Shown here one piece after another: positions 55,858 to 64,000 of a stretch of 64,000 nucleotides of DNA. Source of the stretch: Aeromonas salmonicida subsp. salmonicida (GTDB lineage Bacteria > Pseudomonadota > Gammaproteobacteria > Enterobacterales > Aeromonadaceae); NCBI RefSeq assembly GCF_001643305.1, contig NZ_LSGW01000044.1:1-64000 (forward strand). Direction: 5' to 3'. Position 1 is the first letter of the stretch; each line of letters begins with the position of its first letter. The notes beneath the pieces are model-generated. The model was given only the letters and a program-made list of their open reading frames with translations, did no database searches and was not told the DNA's origin. The translations under genes and the position numbers were made by a program.

Positions 55858-56739
55858 TTAGGCCTTCTGAGCGGCCGCGATTTGGGCTGCTACTTCAGCA
55901 GCGAAATCGGTCTCTTGCTTCTCGATGCCTTCGCCCACTTCGAAACGGGTGAAGGAGACAACGTCAGCGCCTTCTTTCTTCAACAGCTCGGCAACGGTCA
56001 TGGAAGGATCCTTCACGAACGGCTGACCAGTCAGGGAAACCTCACCGGTGAACTTCTTCATACGGCCTTCAACCATCTTCTCGGCGATGTCTTTCGGCTT
56101 GCCGGAGTTGATGGCGATGTCGATCTGAATTTCGCGCTCTTTGGCAACGACTTCAGCAGACACGTCTTCAGGCTTGACGAACTGCGGGCTGTTGGCAGCA
56201 ACGTGCATGGCCAGATCTTTGGCCAGCTCGGCAGTACCGCCGGTCAGCTTGGTGATAACACCAATGCGGGAACCGTGAACGTAGGTGCCCAGGTTGTCAC
56301 CTTCAACCAGCATCACGCGACGCAGGTTCATGTTCTCACCGATCTTGGCGATCAGGTTGGTGATGGTCAGTTCGACGGACTCACCGTTACCGAAGTCAGC
56401 CGCTTTCAGTGCGTCAACGTCAGCAATTTTCTGGGTCGCAGCGATATCGGCGATCTTCTGGCCCATTGCCATGAAGCTGGCATCTTTGGCGACGAAGTCG
56501 GTTTCGCTGTTCAGCTCGATCATGACGGCAACGTTGCCTTCGGTACGAGCAAAGATCACGCCTTCAGCAGCGATACGGCCTGCTTTCTTGGCGGCCTTGG
56601 CCTGACCGGATTTGCGCATGTTCTCGATTGCCAGCTCGATATCACCAGCGGCTTCTTCCAGCGCTTTTTTGCAATCCATCATGCCAGCGGCGGTGCGCTC
56701 GCGCAGTTCTTTTACCAGGGCGGCAGTAACGTTAGCCAT
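55858..56739 (-). CDS. tsf: Elongation factor Ts
   Basis: The 293-residue nucleotide-exchange factor acts on EF-Tu. It has the N-terminal UBA-like domain [20 protein letters not shown] and the core [15 protein letters not shown] (the TDFV motif contacting EF-Tu). [18 protein letters not shown] and [15 protein letters not shown] follow. The start [12 protein letters not shown] is the conserved one. It is co-transcribed with rpsB, with an attenuator between. Confidence 0.98.
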   Translation of the reverse strand: MANVTAALVKELRERTAAGMMDCKKALEEAAGDIELAIENMRKSGQAKAAKKAGRIAAEGVIFARTEGNVAVMIELNSETDFVAKDASFMAMGQKIADIAATQKIADVDALKAADFGNGESVELTITNLIAKIGENMNLRRVMLVEGDNLGTYVHGSRIGVITKLTGGTAELAKDLAMHVAANSPQFVKPEDVSAEVVAKEREIQIDIAINSGKPKDIAEKMVEGRMKKFTGEVSLTGQPFVKDPSMTVAELLKKEGADVVSFTRFEVGEGIEKQETDFAAEVAAQIAAAQKA

Positions 56740-56772
56740 GTCCAGTATCCTCGGTCTTGAATTGACAAGAAA

Positions 56773-56793
56773 CAGGGGCCACAAGGGCCCCTG
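56773..56793 (-). terminator. rpsB-tsf attenuator
   Basis: CAGGGGCC/GGCCCCTG forms an 8-bp stem followed on the minus strand by TTTCTTG. It is a partial terminator in the operon, as known between these genes in enterobacteria. Confidence 0.7.
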
Positions 56794-56843
56794 CTAACCA
56801 ATTACATCAGCTTGGTTAATAAGGGCTTTACAGTCCTTATCAA

Positions 56844-57572
56844 TTACTCAGCTTCAACGAAGCCATCTTGTTCAGCTTGAACAACGATGTCCTGAGCGCG
56901 AGCTTCCAGTACGGTGTCAGCAGCAGCATTCAGGTACAGCTGTACGGCACGGATAGCATCGTCGTTACCCGGGATGACGTAATCAACGCCGTCCGGGTTG
57001 GAGTTGGTATCAACGATGGAAACTACCGGGATACCCAGGTTGTTGGCTTCTTTGATAGCAATGTGCTCGTGGTCGGCATCGACAACGAACAGCACGTCAG
57101 GCAGGCCGCCCATATTCTTGATACCACCCAGGCTCTTCTCGAGCTTGTCCATTTCGCGAGTACGCATCAGCGCCTCTTTCTTGGTCAGCTTTTCGAAGGT
57201 ACCATCCTGGCTCTGGGTTTCCAGATCTTTCAGACGCTTGATGGACTGACGAACGGTTTTCCAGTTGGTCAGCATGCCACCCAACCAGCGGTGGTTGACA
57301 TAGAACTGGTCACAACGACCGGCGGCATCTTTTACGGCTTCAGACGCGGCACGCTTGGTACCTACGAACAGTACCTTGCCTTTCTTGGCAGCTACGGAGC
57401 TGATGAAGTTCATGGCATCGTCAAACATCGGAACGGTTTTTTCCAAGTTGATGATGTGAACCTTGCTGCGGGCACCGAAGATGTAGGACTTCATTTTCGG
57501 GTTCCAGTAACGAGTCTGGTGACCGAAGTGAACGCCGGCTTGCAGCATGTCGCGCATAGAAACTTTAGCCAT
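56844..57572 (-). CDS. rpsB: 30S ribosomal protein S2
   Basis: The 242-residue protein has [63 protein letters not shown] and [19 protein letters not shown], all standard for S2. The start [10 protein letters not shown] is the conserved one. It has a long structured leader and an extended -10 promoter upstream. S2 is expected to repress its own operon through that leader. Confidence 0.98.
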   Translation of the reverse strand: MAKVSMRDMLQAGVHFGHQTRYWNPKMKSYIFGARSKVHIINLEKTVPMFDDAMNFISSVAAKKGKVLFVGTKRAASEAVKDAAGRCDQFYVNHRWLGGMLTNWKTVRQSIKRLKDLETQSQDGTFEKLTKKEALMRTREMDKLEKSLGGIKNMGGLPDVLFVVDADHEHIAIKEANNLGIPVVSIVDTNSNPDGVDYVIPGNDDAIRAVQLYLNAAADTVLEARAQDIVVQAEQDGFVEAE

Positions 57573-57714
57573 TATATACCTCTGTATTGGGGTTAGGCCT
57601 CCACACATCCCATGTAACCGACCCCAAAGGGGCACCCCGGTACAGGTGTCGATGTGTGTGTGTTATTGATTAAGGGTGATGAAATGTGGACGCAAGTTCC
57701 CCATTCCGGCGCGC
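57573..57714 (-). promoter_or_regulatory. rpsB 5' leader (S2 autoregulatory region)
   Basis: The roughly 140-base untranslated leader contains a GGGGTGCCCC-type stem (CCCCAAAGGGG and neighbours, 57622-57635). Conserved-looking TTACATGGGATGTGTGG stands before the gene. Its place and size match the rpsB leader motif known in gammaproteobacteria, where S2 represses translation. Confidence 0.5.
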
Positions 57715-57724
57715 TTTATACCAT
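57715..57724 (-). promoter_or_regulatory. rpsB extended -10 promoter
   Basis: On the minus strand, TGG-TATAAA followed by a GC-rich GCGCGCC discriminator gives an extended -10 typical of stringently controlled ribosomal promoters. It is about 145 bases from the start codon. Confidence 0.55.
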
Positions 57725-57934
57725 ACCTTTGCTCAGGACACCACCGACCACAGTGCTAAAAATGGATCCCTGCGCGCAATGCTGACCAGAGGATTTGACG
57801 TTGTGATGACAATCACACTGGAAGTAAACGGGGGTTGGGGATAAAATTTTGGCCTGATTGCAAACGCATCTATTTTTCATTACCTGATTGTTGGGCATCG
57901 ACAGGATGCGCAGTCAGGCCCCAAGAGAGATCCC

Positions 57935-58723
57935 ATGTCCATTAAAATCAAGACACCGGAAGAGATTGAAAAGATGCGCGTTGCCGGCCAGTTGGCCGCC
58001 GATGTGCTGATCATGATAGCCCCCCACGTCAAGGCAGGCGTCACCACAGATGAGCTGAACACCCTGTGCCACGACTATATTGTCGACGTGCAGCAGGCTA
58101 TTCCGGCTCCGCTCAACTATCACGGCTTCCCCAAGTCCATCTGCACCTCGGTGAACGACGTGATTTGCCATGGCATCCCCAACCACAAGAAATTGCGCGA
58201 AGGGGACATCATCAACCTGGACATCACAGTCATCAAGGATGGCTACCACGGCGATACCTCCGCCATGTTCATCGTGGGTGAGACCACACCGCTGCGTCGC
58301 CAGCTGTGCAAGGTCGCCCAGGAGAGCCTCTACGCTGCCATCAAGCAGGTGCGCCCCGGCATGTGCATCACAGAGATAGGCGCCCTGATCCAGCCCATCG
58401 TCGAAAAGGCCGGTTTCTCCGTGGTGCGTGACTACTGTGGTCACGGCATCGGCAGCGAATTCCACGAGGAGCCGCAAATCCTGCACTACCGCAATGGCGG
58501 CAAGCAGGAGCTCAAACCGGGCATGTGCTTCACCATAGAGCCCATGGTCAACAGCAAGAAATATCACTGCCGCATCAACCCGAAAGATGGCTGGACAGTG
58601 ACCACCAAGGATGGCGGCGATTCCGCCCAGTGGGAACACACACTGCTGGTAACCGACGATGGCTGCGAGGTGCTTACCCTGCGCCCCGATGACACTATCG
58701 ACCGCTATATCAAACACGGTTAA
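57935..58723 (+). CDS. map: Methionine aminopeptidase, type I
   Basis: The 262-residue enzyme removes initiator Met from nascent proteins. Metal ligands lie in INLDITVIKDGYHGDTS (two Asp), YCGHGIGSEFHEEP (His), CFTIEPMV (Glu) and AQWEHTLLV (Glu). SICTSVNDVICHGIP is the substrate-side signature. It is divergent from rpsB, as in E. coli, and ends at a strong terminator before glnD. Confidence 0.98.
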   Translation: MSIKIKTPEEIEKMRVAGQLAADVLIMIAPHVKAGVTTDELNTLCHDYIVDVQQAIPAPLNYHGFPKSICTSVNDVICHGIPNHKKLREGDIINLDITVIKDGYHGDTSAMFIVGETTPLRRQLCKVAQESLYAAIKQVRPGMCITEIGALIQPIVEKAGFSVVRDYCGHGIGSEFHEEPQILHYRNGGKQELKPGMCFTIEPMVNSKKYHCRINPKDGWTVTTKDGGDSAQWEHTLLVTDDGCEVLTLRPDDTIDRYIKHG

Positions 58724-58728
58724 CATCA

Positions 58729-58770
58729 AAAACCCCGGCGCCGAAGCGAGAAGGCACCGGGGTTTGTTTT
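58729..58770 (+). terminator. map terminator
   Basis: AAACCCCGG/CCGGGGTTT plus inner GCC/GGC around a GAAGCGAGAA loop is followed by TGTTTT. Confidence 0.85.
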
Positions 58771-58802
58771 TATCAGCCGCTGTGTATGCGTGCGACAAGA
58801 GC

Positions 58803-61499
58803 GTGAGATGCCATGGATGCCAGCCTGCTTTCCCCCATCTGTTACCCGACGATCAGCTCACCCGCGAGAACTGCAAAGAGTATCTGGGCCGCTTTCTCGG
58901 CTGGTTGCACGCCCGTTTCGATGCCGGCGACAACATCATAGAGCTGGTTGCGACCCGTTCCGAATACATGGATGTGCTGCTGACCCGACTGTGGCAGAAG
59001 TTTGGCTTCGACAAGACAGATCTCAGCCTGATAGCCGTCGGCGGCTATGGCCGTGGCGAGTTGCATCCCCACTCCGACATCGACCTGCTCATCCTCTATG
59101 AAGGGGATGAGCTGGACGAGGTACTGGGACTGCGCATCGGTGAGTTCATTACCCTGCTGTGGGATCTCAAGCTGGAGGTGGGTCAGGCAGTACGCAACGT
59201 GGCCGAATGCATCGAGCAGGGCCGCGCCGACATCACGGTCGCCACCAACCTCATAGAGGCCCGTTTCATCACAGGCCGCAAAGCCGGTTTCGAGCAGCTC
59301 ACCCTGGCCACGCGTCCCGAGCGCTTCTGGCCAAGCGAGCAGTTCTTTCAGGCCAAGCGCGAAGAGCAGGCCCTGCGCCACCAGCAATTTCTTGGCACTG
59401 CCTACAAGCTGGAGCCCGACCTCAAGAGCAACCCTGGCGGACTGAGAGACATTCAGACCCTGGCCTGGGTCGCCCGCCGCCACTTCGGCGCCACCACCTT
59501 GTTCGAGATGACCAGCCACGGCTTTCTCAACCGGGCTGAGTACCGTGAACTGCTCGATTGTCAGAACTTCCTGTGGAAGGTGCGCTTCGCCCTGCACATG
59601 GCCATCAACAAGGGTGACAACCGGCTGCTGTTCGACCGCCAGCGTACCGTGGCCCAGATGTTGGGGTTCGAGGGGGAAGGCAACAGCCCGGTCGAGCAGA
59701 TGATGAAGCGCTTCTACCAGACGGTGCGGCGAGTCTCCGAGCTCAACGAGATGCTGCTGCAGCTGTTTGACGAGGCGATCCTCGGCAACACCGCCATGGA
59801 CGTGCGCCGCCTCTGCGACGAATTCCAGCTGCGTGGCCGCCTCATCGATGCGGTGGACTCAGAGCTGTTTGGCCGTGAGCCCGCTGCCATACTGCGGCTC
59901 TTCTACCAGATAGCCCAGCATCCCGAGATTGCCGGCATTCACTCCGCCACCTTGCGCCAGCTGCGCGAGGCGAGGCGCAAACTCAATTGCTGGCTGCAGG
60001 ATTTGCCCGATTGCCGCCGCCTGTTCATGGCGCTGCTGCGCCACCCCAACGGCATCGGCCAGCCCCTCACCCTGATGCACAAATACGGCATACTGGCGGC
60101 CTACCTGCCCCAGTGGAACCTCATCGTCGGCCAGATGCAGTTCGACATGTTCCACGCCTATACGGTCGATGAGCACACCCACCGGCTGCTCAAGAACATT
60201 CACCAGTTTCCCAATCCGGCCAGCCGCCAGACCCACCCGCTCTGCCACGAGGTGTTTACCCGGCTGCGCAAGCCGGAACTGCTCAGCATAGCGGCCCTGT
60301 TCCACGACATCGCCAAGGGGCGCCGCGGGGATCACTCAGAGCTAGGCGCCGTGGACGCACTGGAGTTCTGCCAACTACATGGCCTGGATCGCTACGAGAG
60401 CCGACTGGTGGCCTGGCTGGTGCGCCACCATCTGCTGATGTCGGTCACCGCCCAGCGCCGCGACATCTATGACCCGGACGTGGTCACCGACTTCGCCCAG
60501 AAGGTGCGCGACGAGCAGCACCTCGACCTTATCTATTGCCTGACGGTGGCCGATATCTGCGCCACCAACGACACCCTCTGGAACGACTGGAAAGGCACCC
60601 TGCTGCGCGAACTCTATTTCGCCACCCAGAAAGCCCTGCGCCAAGGGCTGGAAAACCCGCCCGACATGCGACTGCGTATTTGTGAGAACCAGCGCCAGGC
60701 CAAGCAAATTCTGGCCCAGCGGGACGTGCCGGAAGAGGCCATCAACCAGCTGTGGAGCGACTTCAAGGCCGACTACTTCCTGCGCCATACCCCTGAGCAG
60801 ATCGCCTGGCATTGCCGCAAGATCATCGAGCACGGCGACAATCCGGCACCGCTGGTGATCATCGGCAAGCACCCGACCCGGGGTGGCAGCGAGGTCTTTA
60901 TCTACTGCCGCGACACACCGAATCTGTTTGCCACCGTGGCCTCAGCACTGGATCAGAAAAACCTCAACATCCATGATGCCCAGATCATGAATTCCCGCAG
61001 CGACTATGTGCTGGATACCTTCGTGGTGCTGGAGCCCAGCGGCGAGCCCATCAGCCCCAACCGCACCGCCACCATCAGAAAGGCGCTGGAGAAAGCACTG
61101 CAGGAACCGGGCAAGCTGGTGCTGCGCAACAAGCCGCTGTCCCGGCGCCACCGTCAGTTCAGCGTACCGACCCGGGTGGTGTTTCTGCCCCACAAGGGCG
61201 AAACCCGTCACACCCTGCTGGAACTGACGGCACTGGATACCCCTGGCCTGCTGGCTCGTATCGGCGCCGTGTTCCAGCAGTGTGGCCTCTCCCTGCACGC
61301 GGCCAAAATCACCACCATAGGCGAGCGAGTGGAGGACTTTTTCAGCCTCACCACACTGGCGGGGGAGCCGCTGAACCAGGCCGAACAGCTGGCGCTGGAG
61401 GATCGACTGGTGAGCCAGCTCAACCCGCAGGAATCGGCGGATGAAGCCCCTGACGGCGAGCCGTTGACAGGCCTCACAAGGCGCCTTTCCTCATCCTGA
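58803..61499 (+). CDS. glnD: Bifunctional PII uridylyltransferase/uridylyl-removing enzyme
   Basis: The protein has about 898 residues. It uridylylates PII when glutamine is low and reverses this when it is high, controlling nitrogen assimilation. The nucleotidyltransferase site GGYGRGELHPHSDIDLLIL is near residue 80. The HD site is HTHRLL ... LFHDIAKGRRGDHS. Two ACT domains lie at the end (FIYCRDTPNLFATVASAL and LTALDTPGLLARIGAVF). The start is uncertain. In-frame GTG at 58803 is used here. ATG at 58813 would give a normal-looking N-terminus (MDASLLSP joining HLLPDDQLT) if the five-C run at about 58832 had six Cs. Confidence 0.92.
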   Translation: MRCHGCQPAFPHLLPDDQLTRENCKEYLGRFLGWLHARFDAGDNIIELVATRSEYMDVLLTRLWQKFGFDKTDLSLIAVGGYGRGELHPHSDIDLLILYEGDELDEVLGLRIGEFITLLWDLKLEVGQAVRNVAECIEQGRADITVATNLIEARFITGRKAGFEQLTLATRPERFWPSEQFFQAKREEQALRHQQFLGTAYKLEPDLKSNPGGLRDIQTLAWVARRHFGATTLFEMTSHGFLNRAEYRELLDCQNFLWKVRFALHMAINKGDNRLLFDRQRTVAQMLGFEGEGNSPVEQMMKRFYQTVRRVSELNEMLLQLFDEAILGNTAMDVRRLCDEFQLRGRLIDAVDSELFGREPAAILRLFYQIAQHPEIAGIHSATLRQLREARRKLNCWLQDLPDCRRLFMALLRHPNGIGQPLTLMHKYGILAAYLPQWNLIVGQMQFDMFHAYTVDEHTHRLLKNIHQFPNPASRQTHPLCHEVFTRLRKPELLSIAALFHDIAKGRRGDHSELGAVDALEFCQLHGLDRYESRLVAWLVRHHLLMSVTAQRRDIYDPDVVTDFAQKVRDEQHLDLIYCLTVADICATNDTLWNDWKGTLLRELYFATQKALRQGLENPPDMRLRICENQRQAKQILAQRDVPEEAINQLWSDFKADYFLRHTPEQIAWHCRKIIEHGDNPAPLVIIGKHPTRGGSEVFIYCRDTPNLFATVASALDQKNLNIHDAQIMNSRSDYVLDTFVVLEPSGEPISPNRTATIRKALEKALQEPGKLVLRNKPLSRRHRQFSVPTRVVFLPHKGETRHTLLELTALDTPGLLARIGAVFQQCGLSLHAAKITTIGERVEDFFSLTTLAGEPLNQAEQLALEDRLVSQLNPQESADEAPDGEPLTGLTRRLSSS

Positions 61500-61634
61500 T
61501 TCTTCAAATAGAACAAGTGGTTGGGCCACCTGAGTATAATAAATCGCCATTCTCCTGAAGAAATCGGCTTGAGCCCTTAAAAACAATTGGAAAAGTGTGA
61601 TACAACAAACCGAATTTTTTAAAGGAAACCTGTC

Positions 61635-62462
61635 ATGACCGAGTTGCAACAGATCATCGAAGCGGCCTTCGAGCGCCGTGATTCCATCACTCCCGGCTCC
61701 GTCGATGCCGCCACCAAGTCCGCCATCCTGCAGACCATAGACCTGCTGGACGCCGGCAAGGCCCGTGTCGCCGAGAAGATTGCCGGCGAGTGGGTGGTAC
61801 ACCAGTGGTTGAAGAAGGCGGTGCTGCTCTACTTCCGCATCAATGACAACGGCATCATCAAGGGCGACGATGCCCAGTACTACGACAAGGTTCCTCTCAA
61901 GTTCTCCGACTACACCGCCGAGCAGTTCAAGGAAGCGGGTGTGCGTGTGGTGCCGCCTGCGACGGCTCGCAAAGGCTCCTTCATCGCCCCCAATACTGTG
62001 CTGATGCCTTCCTACGTCAACATAGGCGCCTTCGTCGATGAAGGCACCATGGTCGATACCTGGGCCACTGTGGGCTCCTGCGCCCAAATCGGCAAGAACG
62101 TGCACCTCTCAGGCGGCGTCGGCATTGGCGGCGTGCTGGAGCCGTTGCAGGCCAACCCGACCATCATCGAAGACAACTGCTTCATCGGTGCCCGCTCCGA
62201 AGTGGTTGAAGGGGTTATCGTCGAGGAAGGTTCCGTCATCTCCATGGGCGTCTTCATCGGCCAGTCCACCCGCATCTATGATCGCGAAACCGGCGAAATT
62301 CACTACGGCCGCGTGCCGGCGGGTTCAGTGGTCGTTTCTGGCTCCCTGCCCTCCAAGTGTGGCAAGTACAGTCTCTACGCCGCCGTCATCGTCAAGAAAG
62401 TAGATGCCAAGACCCGTGCAAAGGTCGGCATCAATGCCCTGCTGCGTTCCATTGACGAGTAA
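61635..62462 (+). CDS. dapD: 2,3,4,5-tetrahydropyridine-2,6-dicarboxylate N-succinyltransferase
   Basis: The 275-residue hexapeptide-repeat trimer belongs to the lysine/diaminopimelate pathway. An N-terminal helical domain ([19 protein letters not shown]) is followed by the beta-helix ([51 protein letters not shown]) and [13 protein letters not shown] at the end. AAAGGAAA precedes the ATG. It follows glnD as in E. coli. Confidence 0.98.
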   Translation: MTELQQIIEAAFERRDSITPGSVDAATKSAILQTIDLLDAGKARVAEKIAGEWVVHQWLKKAVLLYFRINDNGIIKGDDAQYYDKVPLKFSDYTAEQFKEAGVRVVPPATARKGSFIAPNTVLMPSYVNIGAFVDEGTMVDTWATVGSCAQIGKNVHLSGGVGIGGVLEPLQANPTIIEDNCFIGARSEVVEGVIVEEGSVISMGVFIGQSTRIYDRETGEIHYGRVPAGSVVVSGSLPSKCGKYSLYAAVIVKKVDAKTRAKVGINALLRSIDE

Positions 62463-62482
62463 TGCCTCTCACCATTGAGAAC

Positions 62483-62506
62483 AAGGGCGCCTGATGGCGC
62501 CCTTTT
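62483..62506 (+). terminator. dapD terminator
   Basis: AAGGGCGCC-TGAT-GGCGCCCTT followed by TT, 20 bases after the stop. Confidence 0.88.
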
Positions 62507-62590
62507 GATTTTGGCGCCCCTGTCACAGGCAAGCCACATCGACTCGGTTAAGATAGATTGGTCAGGATCGTTTCAAACCGAGGAAGCCCG

Positions 62591-62974
62591 ATGTACGAGA
62601 ATCTGAAGAGCCTGGGGATCCAGGAACCCACCTCAGTGGACAGCTATACCCTGCGCCAGGAAGCCAATCACGACATCCTCAAGATCTACTTCAAGAAGCA
62701 GAAGGGCGAGTTCTTCGCCAAGAGTGTCAAATTCAAATACCCTCGCCAGCGCAAGACCATGCTGGTCGACTCGGGTACTCATGAGTACAAGGATGTCACC
62801 GAGATCAACGCCAATCTCAAGTACGTGGTGGATGAGCTGGACAACCTGACTCAGGGCGTACATATCCAGGCAGACCCGGATATCAAACAGAAGATACTGC
62901 GTGACCTGCGCCACTTGGAAAAAGTGGTGCAGAACAAGATCAGCGAAATAGAGCGGGATCTGGAAAAACTGTAA
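62591..62974 (+). CDS. yaeH: UPF0325 / DUF3461 family protein YaeH
   Basis: The 127-residue cytoplasmic protein is close to E. coli YaeH in length and sequence: [46 protein letters not shown], then [13 protein letters not shown]. The function is unknown. It keeps the dapD-yaeH order of E. coli. A start 11 codons earlier is rejected because [10 protein letters not shown] is the conserved N-terminus and follows GAGG. Confidence 0.95.
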   Translation: MYENLKSLGIQEPTSVDSYTLRQEANHDILKIYFKKQKGEFFAKSVKFKYPRQRKTMLVDSGTHEYKDVTEINANLKYVVDELDNLTQGVHIQADPDIKQKILRDLRHLEKVVQNKISEIERDLEKL

Positions 62975-62989
62975 GCCAGCACCAGCAAC

Positions 62990-63018
62990 AACAAGGGCGC
63001 CCATCTGGCGCCCTTGTT
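62990..63018 (+). terminator. yaeH terminator
   Basis: AACAAGGGCGCC and GGCGCCCTTGTT form a 12-bp perfect stem with a 5-base loop. Confidence 0.88.
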
Positions 63019-63182
63019 ATTTGGCTTGAATGCATGTCACACCACTGGCTCATGACGCTGATATCAGGTGTTGGCACCTCACGCCTGCGCACTGCTCCCT
63101 TGAAGCACTTTTCGATACAGCAAGCCAAGATGCCTGAATATTCCTTATCCAGGCTCTTTACCAGATCAAAGAGCGGCCAGCA

Positions 63183-63208
63183 AAAAGGGAGGCTTGCGCC
63201 TCCCTTTT
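63183..63208 (-). terminator. ptsG terminator
   Basis: AAAAGGGAGGC-TTGC-GCCTCCCTTTT, with runs suited to the minus strand, lies 28 bases beyond the ptsG stop. Confidence 0.85.
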
Positions 63209-63235
63209 CGGAACTCTGAAATCCAGGCAACAGGA

Positions 63236-64000
<765 letters not shown>

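Noticed and set aside
58790-59101. 103-codon frame starting MRQEREMP inside glnD
   Set aside because: It overlaps the conserved nucleotidyltransferase domain of GlnD in another frame. Only its first codons matter, for the start question noted separately.

Overview
The window is chromosomal DNA of a high-GC gammaproteobacterium, most likely an Aeromonas. The evidence is the block rpsB-tsf-pyrH-frr-uppS-cdsA-dxr-rseP-bamA-skp-lpxD-fabZ-lpxA-lpxB-rnhB-dnaE-accA, with map-glnD-dapD-yaeH divergent from rpsB, together with a cadCBA lysine decarboxylase locus beside accA and a PliI-type lysozyme inhibitor. I saw no rRNA, tRNA, CRISPR array, phage or insertion sequence.

Layout. 1-210: two near-identical copies of the 3' end of an unidentified gene. 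266-8373: accessory metabolism (sugar efflux, PatB-type C-S lyase, TAXI solute receptor, LysR with a divergent adenylosuccinate synthetase paralogue, PEBP-AraC pair). 8799-10899: a frameshifted periplasmic alpha-amylase. 10981-15511: GST, an orphan NarL-type response regulator followed by two copies of its own 3' end, TetR plus hydrolase, patatin lipase. 15433-25413: Kef-type antiporter with a frameshifted C-terminus, diguanylate cyclase, tilS, M13 lipoprotein peptidase, lysozyme inhibitor, ABC-F ATPase with an upstream leader ORF, GNAT acetyltransferase. 25469-37803: amino-acid transport (yjeH, sdaC), LysR, MATE pump, pdxY and the acid-response cadA-cadB-cadC. 38206-57572 (minus strand): fatty acid, lipid A, outer-membrane assembly, isoprenoid, nucleotide and translation genes. 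57935-62974 (plus): map, glnD, dapD, yaeH. 63236-64000: 3' part of ptsG.

How genes work together. The long minus-strand cluster links envelope biogenesis (lpxA/B/D, fabZ, accA, bamA, skp, rseP, cdsA, uppS, dxr) to translation (rpsB, tsf, frr) and to dnaE/rnhB. CadC, CadB and CadA form a pH-homeostasis module. PdxY, downstream of cadA, could supply the PLP that CadA needs.

Most notable observation. Several gene ends in this window are tandemly duplicated. At cdsA/dxr and dxr/rseP the duplicated unit is the tail of one gene, a Shine-Dalgarno sequence, an overlapping stop-start (TRATG) and the head of the next gene. The result is one 22-codon and two 27- and 29-codon mini-ORFs that keep the stop-start overlaps intact. 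At the response regulator and at the window start, 3' tails are duplicated in tandem. A 28-codon leader ORF with a near-perfect Shine-Dalgarno upstream of the ABC-F gene is a second candidate regulatory system. Two genes (malS-like and kef-like) carry frameshifts at short tandem repeats.
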